Positions 10,536 through 19,132 of a stretch of 64,000 nucleotides of DNA are shown piece after piece; position 1 is the stretch's first letter; the number at the start of each line of letters is the position of its first letter. The notes under the pieces are model-generated. The model was not told where the DNA came from, made no database searches, and saw only the letters and a list, made by a program, of their open reading frames with translations. Origin of the DNA: Symsagittifera roscoffensis (Eukaryota; Xenacoelomorpha; Acoela; Convolutidae); assembly GCF_963678635.1 (NCBI RefSeq), contig NC_087071.1, forward strand, positions 7,889,405 through 7,953,404. Reading direction: 5' to 3'. The translations under genes were made by a program, and so were the position numbers.

Positions 10536-11924
10536 CAGAGTTTTTTGAGTTTTATCTTTTTTACTCTGTACGTGAAGGATGGATGATGAACGGTTGTATT
10601 TGGCGAACATCATTTTCTTTTTTTCTCGTTTTCTGGAGAAGAGAGGTCCTTGACTTTGAACCAATGTCTTAAGGAAGGTCCAGGACGTTGAAGTTTATCA
10701 TCGTTGTTCAACAACGAAGGTGATCCCCAATGAAGGAAATCTTTTTAGATTTCAGAATTCAAATGCCTTGCTATGTCATCTGTGCTTGCATTTGTAGAAG
10801 GGTGATTGTGATCAATCCTAGTCTGGAGATGGCATGGAGCTCGTGTTTGGAAGAGGTGCCGTGTTTCTCGGATCTGTACGTATGCTTGAACATCGAGGTG
10901 GTCATTGGTCTGATTCAATGAAGTCCTTTGCTGCGAAGCCAATTCGTACTCTAAATCCTTTGAGTTGTGATTGTGTGCGGCATGTCGGTTGTGATTGATA
11001 GTCATTCTGTCATTCATTTGTGATGGGATCGTCTAGTCTTTGGATGTTCGTCTTGGTTGTTGTATGTGATCTATATACTGCATATTATAATTTTACATTT
11101 TATAATTTTTTGTTAATTGTTTTTTAGTTATGATCTTGGTTAATTGTTTTCACAAAAGCTTTTTATTTTAGTTTAGTTATTTTGAAGAGTTACTCACCCT
11201 TGAGTACCTCTTATTAAAATTAGTGGTGGGGTCACAAAGCGTGGTGTAGCGCGGTGGGTTAGGCCGGCTATAGAGCATGCTCAGGACGTCCTTCCTGGTG
11301 GGTTAGGCCAGGAGTGGGAGTATGATTTCGTGCTTTTTCTTTGAAGGGTCCTGTTTTGTGTTAACATTATATGGTGAGTGTTTCTGGGTTTTCTTATGTT
11401 GTTTATGGTTGTGTCATTTTCTCAAAAATCGAATTGTTTTTGGTATGGGTGTGTCTTTCGACTTTTTTGTGTTTTATTAGTTCTTTCGTTGACTTTGTAA
11501 TAGTTTTCAAAAGAATAAATTATCCAGTTTTAAGCTGGGTTAATCCGGTTTGGGTACCGTTGGTGTTCTTTTCTTAGTCATTCTGTTATTTTATGATTTG
11601 TGGTGTTTAGTCATTCGCGTTGGTTAGTTTAGTATAGTGTACAATTCCATTCCAACCGGGTTAAAGGAAAGTTGGAAACTTGTTATCATTAGTTGGAGTT
11701 GTTGTTATTGAAAACTTGAAACATAAAATCATTATTTTAAACAATTCTTCATAGGCGAGCTGTGCGAGTATGGATAGAATTCTTTGAAAAGTTTCCTAGT
11801 TTTTGTATTTTTCATTTGTTGTAGATGATGATGATGAAAGGGCTAGAAAAAGAAAATGAAACATTATAAAGAATGGTTAGGAACTTTCATATTTATTAGT
11901 GAATAGAATTTAAAATATACTTAC
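10536..11924 (-). other. 3' non-coding region of the giant element
   Basis: About 1.4 kb lies between the last accessory ORF and the 3' LTR. It holds two direct copies of GGTGGGTTAGGCC (11253-11265 and 11297-11309). It also holds one possible 90-codon minus-strand frame (10745-11017) that is His/Asn/Thr-rich and unrecognised. Most of the rest is AT-rich and unstructured. Confidence 0.5.
10745..11017 (-). CDS. Possible 90-aa hydrophilic ORF near the 3' end
   Basis: I do not recognise this product. The frame starts at ATG and encodes a hydrophilic peptide rich in His, Asn, Thr and Asp (for example NHNRHAAHNHNSKDLE), with no membrane segment, signal peptide or known motif. It lies downstream of all other genes and about 225 bp from the 3' LTR. 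No homologous frame exists elsewhere in the window. It may be a chance frame; the AT-rich surroundings make a 90-codon frame only mildly surprising. Confidence 0.25.
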   Translation of the reverse strand: MNDRMTINHNRHAAHNHNSKDLEYELASQQRTSLNQTNDHLDVQAYVQIRETRHLFQTRAPCHLQTRIDHNHPSTNASTDDIARHLNSEI

Positions 11925-12251
11925 CTAGTCTTCCGGGAAAAATCCATGGGGAAAAAGGTCTTGAATTAGTTCTGATGATGTTAGTAATTTAGCTAAAATG
12001 CAGATGATATTTTTAGTTTGAAGCAGTGGCCAAAGCAATTGAAGTGTTTTGATGATATTTAGTTCTTCTGTGCCTACTGCAAATTCATGAGGTGTGTTGT
12101 TAATTAAATTATAAAGTTTGTGGTTATATTTAGCGTTGTGTATAAATTCAAGGATAGGGATTTCTATAGGTTGTAGGAATTCATGCGGGACGAGGAAGGG
12201 TCGGGATTCTTTATCTTGGAAGGAGTTGATGATGGGACAGAATATATACAT
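11925..12251 (-). CDS. Accessory ORF, 108 aa, directly after an in-frame TAA
   Basis: I do not recognise this protein. It starts at ATG 12251-12249, immediately after the TAA (12252-12254) that ends the 510-codon ORF, and in the same frame. It may therefore be the C-terminal domain of one protein of roughly 620 residues, or a separately reinitiated product. The sequence is mainly helical and hydrophobic-patterned (LNIIKTLQLLWPLLQTKNII), with no signal peptide or clear membrane span. It is the last sizeable gene before the 3' LTR. Confidence 0.55.
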   Translation of the reverse strand: MYIFCPIINSFQDKESRPFLVPHEFLQPIEIPILEFIHNAKYNHKLYNLINNTPHEFAVGTEELNIIKTLQLLWPLLQTKNIICILAKLLTSSELIQDLFPHGFFPED

Positions 12252-13784
12252 TTAGTTTATGGGGTCATAATTGCGGAGGATGCCGTGAAGGTTAGTATCT
12301 TTTATGCAATAGGTGAAGTTAAGGAAAAACGGTGATGTGTATTTCGAGTTAATGAATTGGAAGCGATGGTGGGGTTGTCGTGAGGGTGTATGTAGATGGA
12401 AGTGATTTTGAATAAAACGATAATCTGTATAAGTGTGCGTTTGTTTAGTGCGCAACATAATATCGTGGGAGCAGTGCAGATCGCGTTCGTGCGGTGTAAG
12501 GAAGTGAAAGGTTAGTGTGAATAAATCAAATTTTTCTAAAAAGCTTTGATAGGCGTGTGCGTTAATGAGGGCTTCGGAAATGATGTGGTCGTGTCTTTTA
12601 TCAAAGATGTTAATTGTGAAAATATATGGTGTGGAGATAAAAAATTTTTCGGTTAATTGTGGATTAGCAAAGCGGTCGTCATCTAGGAATTGATCGTGGT
12701 TAGGGCGGATGATATTATGATCAGAGTATTCAATGGTGAATTCGTTAGCGCGGGGTGCAGTAAATTCTTTTAGTAATTTTTTGAAACCTACATAAGTGAA
12801 TTGTTGTAATTTGAGTGCTGTGGTTAGTTTGTGTAACATGTCTTTACAATTTTTGGTGTCTGTGAAGGTGTTGTAAAGTGGTAAGTAAAGAGGGTTAGAG
12901 TAGTGATAATATGATATCCAATGAAGTGTTGGGATTAGGACGTATTCGTCTACATAATTTGTGTTGTTATCATTAATTGTGGATGTATTTAAAGTGTATT
13001 GAGGGAATGATGGTAAGTTAGTTTGTAAAAATTGTCGGGTATTTTTGTGTTTTGGATGATCAATATATTCTTTTGCGGTGCCTGGTTTAGTAGTGAATGG
13101 ATTATTTGGGAATTTTCTTTTAAAAGTGCGGTAAGCTCGGTTAGTACTAGTGGATGTTTCAGTGGAATTTTGTGATTGAGTATGATCGGATAATGGTGTT
13201 GGTGTGGAGGGGCTAGAATTCGCTGTCACGGATGAAAGGTGATTTATAGTAAAGGTATCGGGGTGGATGATTTGTTGTTGGAGGGTAATATAGTTGTCAA
13301 GTTCGGAGGAGACTTGAGGGATATCTGGGGAATTGTTGGTCGATCTATCTGTAAGGGATGAAGGGTAGGTTGGGGTGACTTGAGATGGGTAGGAGGGAAC
13401 GGAAAGAGATGGTAGTGGGTAGCTGGTGTTTATAGGCTTAAAAGGGGGTTGTGAAAAATTTTGGGAGTTGGTTTGGGAATACGTGGAAGGAGAGGGTTCG
13501 GAGTTGGCAAATTCGTCAGGGGTTTCGAGGTCTGAGTTGTTGAATTGTGATATTGTGCGAAAAACTGAGGTGTCTGTATAAGTATCTGAATTCGTGCTGG
13601 ATGGTATATTAATTACAAAATCAGGTGGGGGGAAAGCGAAAAGCGGAATAATGGGAACTGGATTTTGGAGGTTTGCTGGGTGGGAATTTGAACGATGGAG
13701 GGATCCAAGTTGGCGGCTCATCGTGTGCTGTGTAAATGATTGGTCGTTATATGTTGAATAGGGCTGTGTAGAGAATGGGGTCAA
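12252..13784 (-). CDS. Accessory ORF of up to 510 aa, Ser/Thr/Pro-rich then globular
   Basis: I do not recognise this protein. The frame is open from 13784 (a TTG); the first ATG is at 13721-13719 (MSRQLGSLHRS). Roughly the first 240 residues are low-complexity Ser/Thr/Pro/Asn sequence. A basic patch follows (RTFKRKFPNNPF), then about 250 residues that look globular and rich in aromatic residues and His (for example FHFLTPHERDLHCSHDIML). There is no signal peptide or long hydrophobic segment, which suggests a cytoplasmic or virion-internal role. It lies directly downstream of the envelope gene. It ends at TAA 12252-12254, followed at once by an ATG in the same frame. The methionine-free frame upstream of env has a similar two-part design. 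Confidence 0.65.
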   Translation of the reverse strand: MTPFSTQPYSTYNDQSFTQHTMSRQLGSLHRSNSHPANLQNPVPIIPLFAFPPPDFVINIPSSTNSDTYTDTSVFRTISQFNNSDLETPDEFANSEPSPSTYSQTNSQNFSQPPFKPINTSYPLPSLSVPSYPSQVTPTYPSSLTDRSTNNSPDIPQVSSELDNYITLQQQIIHPDTFTINHLSSVTANSSPSTPTPLSDHTQSQNSTETSTSTNRAYRTFKRKFPNNPFTTKPGTAKEYIDHPKHKNTRQFLQTNLPSFPQYTLNTSTINDNNTNYVDEYVLIPTLHWISYYHYSNPLYLPLYNTFTDTKNCKDMLHKLTTALKLQQFTYVGFKKLLKEFTAPRANEFTIEYSDHNIIRPNHDQFLDDDRFANPQLTEKFFISTPYIFTINIFDKRHDHIISEALINAHAYQSFLEKFDLFTLTFHFLTPHERDLHCSHDIMLRTKQTHTYTDYRFIQNHFHLHTPSRQPHHRFQFINSKYTSPFFLNFTYCIKDTNLHGILRNYDPIN

Positions 13785-13837
13785 AAATTTGTGTTATTTG
13801 TAATTGTGAGATTTCGAAAATTTCTGGGGACTAAGGA

Positions 13838-16285
13838 TTAGGGGTGATTTTGTGGTAGGGCTGGTACTTGTGGTGCTGTAGGGGTTGGATCTACGTTATT
13901 GTGTTCTTCGTCATATGTATTTGGTCTTGTGGCTAGTTTTGTATTGTATTCTTTGATTTGTGCGTCGAGAAGTATTTTGTTTATGGATGACGAAAATATT
14001 CCAAAAAATTCTGCAAATAATATGCGTGCTACACTTGCTTGGCGGTTAACTTGTGTGTGTATAGCGCATGTATTATAGATTCCTTTTAATAGTGAGAAAA
14101 CAAATCCTACAAAATTGAACATAGCGTATAAGATAGTCAATCTTTCTAAGATGTAATAGGGCCATCCTAGAAAAGCGAGTATCTCGTTTTTTAAGGTGAC
14201 AAAATTGAAAATGTTTATGGGTAAAACATCTTGTGGACTGTATTTTTCGCCATTTAAATAAATATAGTCTTTAATGTCTCTAAAATATCCGCTATTATCT
14301 TGGTTGTAGATATCTGCAAATCCTGCTGTTTCTGCAAGTTTTCTTAAATTTTGATCAATTGATTGTCTTTGTATAGTATCCATTTGTGTAAGTAGTTCTT
14401 GGAATTGTTGTGTTCTAATGTGATGTTGTATATCAGATTTAGAGTAAATTCCAATGGATTGTAAATCTATATTGGGGTTTCTAGCAGTGGCTCTGATGCT
14501 TTCTGGTGAAAACTTTTTAAGTGGTTGCATTAATGTAGGATATGGTGCTAATAGGTAGTATTTATCTTCGTCTGGGTTTAATTGTATTACATTGTGGCTA
14601 CTTTCAGATCCACATGGAACTGCGGTGTCCCAAAAATATGTTCGTCTTGAGAGTGTATCGACAAAGTGTACTTTGTTTTTGTAGAATATGGGTATTCTTT
14701 TGTAGCAACGTTTATCTTCAAAGACATATAATGGTGATACTTTTTTAGTGCAAGTATAAAACCATAAGATGTTTCCTTCGTAGTCAAGGAAGTTTGATCT
14801 ATTTCCTGAAATAAATATCCTGCGTAGGGTATTTTTAATACTGCTAATGCGAGTGATTGTAAAATTTGTGTTCTTTCTAATTCGCATAGTCGATGTAATG
14901 TTTCTAATTCTGAGAGTGACATTTCTTGAAAAACTCTACTAATTGTGTAGTGTAGTTTCATGTCTAGGTGAATGTCATAATGTATGTTTCCAAAATATGT
15001 TGTATTCAGAAGTGATAGTTCTTGTAATCGTGTACTGTGTTCATCAATTGGTGTTAATTTTCCTCCTGGTTGAGCTACATATTTTTGAAATTTAACTGGA
15101 GTGTAGGGTTTTCCTTCGTATTTATATATTGCTGTCGCGTGTGGGTCTATTTTAACTTTTCCGGTAGTCATGTCGAAACCTTGTTCGTATTCGACAAGTA
15201 TTTCGGAGTATTGTGTTTTGTGAAGTGGAGTTGTGTATTTACATGCAAATTCTGTTTCGTGGTAGATTTGAAAACGTGTAAGTTTGTTTTCTATTATATC
15301 TAGATTTTTGAAATCGTAACTGCGTTTGCGATGTATGTTTACTTCTTCATATGGGATGGATTCTATGAAATATTTTTTGTGGAATTTTATCATTCTAGCG
15401 TGTATCTTTGCTACTTGAAATGTTGTGCAAGTGTCTTCGGGAAACCAAACAGTTGTTGCTTGGGTTCTCGTTGTAGGGTCACAATATCCTTGATCATTTT
15501 TACAAGGTAATCTAATTCCTTGATAGATCATTGTGTTATCTTCTAAATCTCGTGTGAGTTGTATTTTTTCTAGTTGTATTTTCCAATCAAAAAACATTAT
15601 TTGTTGGTATCCTCTATTTTTTGTATCTGCTTTGCAGTTTGAGGGATCGTTGATTCCAATGTGTGGAACCCAATGTTTATCTTCAGGGTCATAAGTTAAA
15701 CGTTCGTGTGCGCCATTAAATGGATATTTGTCATCTAATTTTATATGTCCTTGATAGCGTTCAAGTTCTGCTTGGTGTACAGAGTCGCTAAAAACATGGA
15801 AGTGTACTATTTGTCTGTCTGAGTGTTTGTTTTTTGTAAGGTTTAACCTATGTTATTCGACTTTACAATCATCGGGATTGAGATGTAAAAGTCTTTCTAT
15901 ATTACTTTGGTAAAACGATTCGTGATCTAGTCTATTTTTATTTCCGTTTGAAACTTGTGAGCAGTGTACTTTCTTTTTCTGAAAATCTTGCTGTAAATTT
16001 ATATCCGGTGACTGTTGTTGCTCGGGGTTTTGAGTATAGTGTTGCCATTACGTTTGTAGTTCTATAGCTTGTGGTTCTGTTTCGCATTGTGTAACTTGAT
16101 TTATTTCATATTTTTGTAATGTTTTTTGTTCGTTTTCTTCACAATCATAATGTGTTACTAGTAAATCTTGAGGTCCTGTCCGAGGAGATGGACTTATATT
16201 CTGTTCAGAAAGTGTGAGAAAAAGGATGTTTAAAAATAGTAATATCTTTAAAAGATACACGTGTACGATAGTCCTGAATATGGGT
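13838..16285 (-). pseudogene. env: Envelope glycoprotein gene, Jingchuvirales-like, broken
   Basis: This looks like a captured viral surface glycoprotein. The N-terminus in the 16260 frame is a clear signal peptide (YLLKILLFLNILFLTL), but it has no ATG; the nearest initiator-like codon is GTG. The ectodomain carries a run LHRLCELERTQILQSLAL, then GNRSNFLDYEGN, CYKRIPIF and HFVDTLSRRTY. A membrane span (LTILYAMFNFVGFVFSLL) near 14.1 kb and a cytoplasmic tail follow. This order recalls Jingchuvirales (gB-like, class III) glycoproteins, from family memory rather than a search. Breaks: in-frame TAA at 16048-16050 and 15853-15855, and a frame change near 14.85 kb. The segment 14587-15597 and the segment 13838-14887 hold the two main pieces. 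Confidence 0.7.
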
Positions 16286-17330
16286 TATAAAATGTTATAT
16301 ATCCAATTGTGGTTTTTGTGTATCTATCGTATTTATAGATTACTTCTGTTGTAATAAATGGTGGTGGTAGTGTTTGAGCTGTAATGTTAGAGGGGCTAAG
16401 TGGAAAAGGATGCTGAACGATATTATTAAGTTTAACTGTGATTTCGAATTTTAATTGAAGGCTGTTTTGATTTAGTATTTGAACATTATGTTCTCGGATA
16501 TCTTCGTGGATATCTTGTCTGTTTTGTAGTCGGTTTATTGCCCAACTGTGTAGTCGGTGGCTTTCGTTATGTTGTCCTAACAGTGGAGTTGGTGCTACAA
16601 ATGTAATCCAATCTAGTCTGAGAGGTATATTTGTAGATTTTTCACTATATCTAGCTTCAATATCGTGTGAGATGTTGAGGGGAAAAATTGATGGTGAAAT
16701 TTGACTTAAGGATGGTGTTGATGGAAGTGATAGTGTTTCTGGTAAGGATGAAAATGTTGTTTCTGACGAAGTATTTACTGGGTCATTAACTAAGTTAGGT
16801 TCTCCTTGTGAGTAGGATTGTGTTGCCCAACGAGGTAAACGTTCGTTTGGGTTTGGTGGATTAAAAGGGTTTTCACGTATTTGTGCTGAAGTTGGTGTTG
16901 ATCCTAAATTTTCTGAGTGAATATTAGGAGTTAGAGTTGGTGTATCTGGTAGTGTTATACTGGAATTTTCTGAAGATGATGGTGTTGGAGATTGTGGTAT
17001 ACTAAAGGTAATTCTGGGGGTTTGAAAATTTCTATTTCTTCTTGGATGTATGATTTGTCTATTTACTTCGAGTGTATTTTGATTTTGACTAAAGTGTCGG
17101 ATTCGATTTAAGTCTTGTTGTAGTGTGGGGTATAGATTATATGTTGGTTCACTTAATGATGCTTGTCTTTGAACTGGTTCTAGGGGTTCAGATAAAGGGG
17201 CTTGTCGCTCAAAAGTATATGGGTTATCTTGAAATGAAATTCGTGTGGATGTTTGGGGTTTTGAGTAGTTGTTGGTTTTGTTGGGTTTTCTTGGGAAGTT
17301 GTCGGTGAGGACTGGTATGGGGGTGTTTGG
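16248..17330 (-). CDS. 360-codon open frame with no methionine, Pro/Ser/Thr-rich
   Basis: I do not recognise this protein. Between TAA 17331-17333 and TAA 16248-16250 the frame is open for 360 codons, and my translation contains no Met at all, so it cannot start by itself at ATG. The first 200 residues are Pro/Asn/Ser/Gln-rich (IPQSPTPSSSENSSITLPDT). The rest looks folded (PLRLDWITFVAPTPLLG, LQLKFEITVKLNNIV). A possible acceptor, ACCCCCATACCAG ending at 17312, preceded by a GCTAAC branch-like motif, would splice into it. Its end overlaps the open frame of the envelope signal peptide in the -1 phase. The first 180 codons or so are repeated in the duplicated unit at 19135-19668. Confidence 0.6.
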   Translation of the reverse strand, partial: PNTPIPVLTDNFPRKPNKTNNYSKPQTSTRISFQDNPYTFERQAPLSEPLEPVQRQASLSEPTYNLYPTLQQDLNRIRHFSQNQNTLEVNRQIIHPRRNRNFQTPRITFSIPQSPTPSSSENSSITLPDTPTLTPNIHSENLGSTPTSAQIRENPFNPPNPNERLPRWATQSYSQGEPNLVNDPVNTSSETTFSSLPETLSLPSTPSLSQISPSIFPLNISHDIEARYSEKSTNIPLRLDWITFVAPTPLLGQHNESHRLHSWAINRLQNRQDIHEDIREHNVQILNQNSLQLKFEITVKLNNIVQHPFPLSPSNITAQTLPPPFITTEVIYKYDRYTKTTIGYITFYNPYSGLSYTCIF

Positions 17331-17368
17331 TTAGCAATTTTGAAAGTGTGTTTGCAATTTTGTATATT

Positions 17369-17752
17369 TTAGTGAGAAGATTTATGTTTGTTATAGTATT
17401 CTTCGATGAATAGAATCAGAAGGATTGTGGCTACTGCAAATGTTACTATTGCCTTTTTTATACATTTACATATTGTCATAATTAGGGATGTTACAAATGT
17501 GACAAAGATTAACGTTTTTATCATTCTATTATCGTACCTGTATATATGATCAATGAGTAGGGAACAATAGGAATATAGGGTGTAGAGGGTATAGAAAATC
17601 AAAATTATGTTTATGAAAATTATTAGAATTACTATAAAAAGTTCAAAAATGTCGGTACAAAATAGTATGAAAAATTTAGAAATTAGGAAAAGTTTGAGAA
17701 AAATGTTTAGAAATATATTTTTTAGGAAGAGAACTGTAGAAGAGAGAAGCAT
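17369..17752 (-). CDS. Small membrane protein, 127 aa (downstream copy)
   Basis: I do not recognise the family. The protein is almost entirely hydrophobic, with about four membrane-spanning segments: LFLKNIFLNIFLKLFLISKF, LFIVILIIFINIILIFYTL, LIFVTFVTSLIMTICK and IVTFAVATILLILFI. A short Tyr/Asp/Arg loop (IDHIYRYDNRM) sits in the middle and the tail is charged (EEYYNKHKSSH). Size and topology resemble viral ion-channel (viroporin-like) or accessory membrane proteins, which is inference only. It lies between the integrase tail and the methionine-free frame, starts at ATG, and is identical to the copy at 19707-20090. Confidence 0.6.
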   Translation of the reverse strand: MLLSSTVLFLKNIFLNIFLKLFLISKFFILFCTDIFELFIVILIIFINIILIFYTLYTLYSYCSLLIDHIYRYDNRMIKTLIFVTFVTSLIMTICKCIKKAIVTFAVATILLILFIEEYYNKHKSSH

Positions 17753-18364
17753 TTGAGAAAATGATCTGTTCGTCGAATATTTTTTGAATTGCTGAGGCTA
17801 TATTCAAGTGTGGTCGGATTATTATTTGATTTTTTGACAAGTGGGTTGAGTTTCTTGAAAAATTGTTGGGGGCTTATTTTATGGTGTTCGGGAGGTCTTC
17901 TTGACTTTATTTTTATTTGGAGGGTAATCCGAGGTATTTTTGAGAAATTTGTAGTTTAGGCTGAATGATCATGGTTCATTTTTTCTTTAGGCTAATTTGC
18001 CATTTTTGGTTGGGGGGTTTTGGAAGGTAATTTTGGGAAAATATTGTTGATCTTTGGGTTATTAGATAGGGGAGGGTTGGAAGATTATCGTGGTATTTAT
18101 TTTAGTTGTCAAAGTTTAGCGAGTTGCCTATTTTTGACCTGGAGGTTGTAAAGTTATAGTTACAGATATGCCTGGAGATTAATATCTATCTGCTAAGAGG
18201 TTGGTATTTTTAGAGATTCGAAAGTGGTTGATTTGAATGAATCTTATTGGTTGATTTTGAACTAGATTTTTGGTGTTATTTTCAGCATGTTATTTGGAAA
18301 ATACGAAAGTGAAAATGTGTAAGATGGATAATGAGATGAAAATGTTTTGAAGAAAGAAATAAAT
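17753..18364 (-). other. Spacer between integrase tail and membrane-protein gene
   Basis: A non-coding stretch of about 600 bp, repeated at 20091-20702 by the tandem duplication. It is rich in G/T on the plus strand (A/C on the minus strand). A subgenomic promoter or splice site for the downstream genes could lie here, but none is clear. Confidence 0.45.
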
Positions 18365-19087
18365 TCAGTTGTGAAATTCAACTTTCTTTAATATTTTAGA
18401 TTGTGGGATGAATGTTTTATAATTTTTCCGTGGTTGGTTTCTAAGTCTTGATGAATCTCTATGTGTAGATTTTTCTTTCTGTTCTTGTGGTAAAATTTTG
18501 TCTATCATTTTTCTATTTTTTCTTTCTTTTTCTAAGTTATTTGTTTTTTGGGTGTTTGCGTCTTTGTGAATTTTGTCTTGTTTTTGAACTTGTGTATCTT
18601 GATTTTTATGATTTTCATCTAATTTTTGTTCTAATTGTGTGTTATTTTGAATAACTTTTAAACCGGTGAAGGAATATAGTTGAGTTAATTCGCGTAAAGC
18701 GTATTCTTTCGGATAATAAGGTAATAAATTGTTTCTGTGTTGAACAATTTCTTTTTTTGCTGTATCTACAAGTTTATATGTGACTTCAGTTGGTTTGTCG
18801 ATTATTTGGTAGGGTCCTTTTCGAAGTGGTTGTAATTTTTTAGAAATTCCTTTTTGTGTTTGAAAGTTGGGTATTAAAACAAATGTTCCTATTTTTAGAT
18901 CGGCGGCTGGTGTAAATCTTTGATTTTTTTGCTGATCAATGTTTTGTCGTTGTAACAATTTTTTTGTTATTTTTTGATAAATTTCGTTATGTCTTTTATC
19001 TCTGTTTAAAATCCATTCGGTGTGTGTACCGAAGGCTAGTTTGAGAATTTGTGGGTGATGAAAATGATCTTCATCATGTGTATGCAA
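18365..19087 (-). pseudogene. pol: Truncated integrase C-terminus (duplicate copy)
   Basis: These 240 codons duplicate the C-terminal part of the complete integrase tail at 20703-21680, including the GPY/F-type module (LRKGPYQIIDKPTEVTYKL) and the Lys/Gln/Asn-rich end. It lacks the catalytic core because the tandem junction at 19132/19133 cuts into the gene. It starts at an internal GTG-like codon, with no genuine promoter or initiator. It is a by-product of the duplication and not expected to function. Confidence 0.85.
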
Positions 19088-19132
19088 TGGTAGATTGTAA
19101 CATATGGAATCTTTAGTCGGTGTGCAATGTCC

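Larger units (their letters stand above)
16795..19132 (-). repeat. Tandem duplication, unit 1 (2,338 bp)
   Basis: Bases 16795-19132 recur at 19133-21470 with no difference noticed. Encoded peptides (127-aa membrane protein, integrase tail) are identical between copies. The junction at about 19131-19134 has only TT of microhomology. The unit holds the integrase C-terminus, a 0.6-kb spacer, the membrane protein and the first half of the methionine-free frame. Confidence 0.95.
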
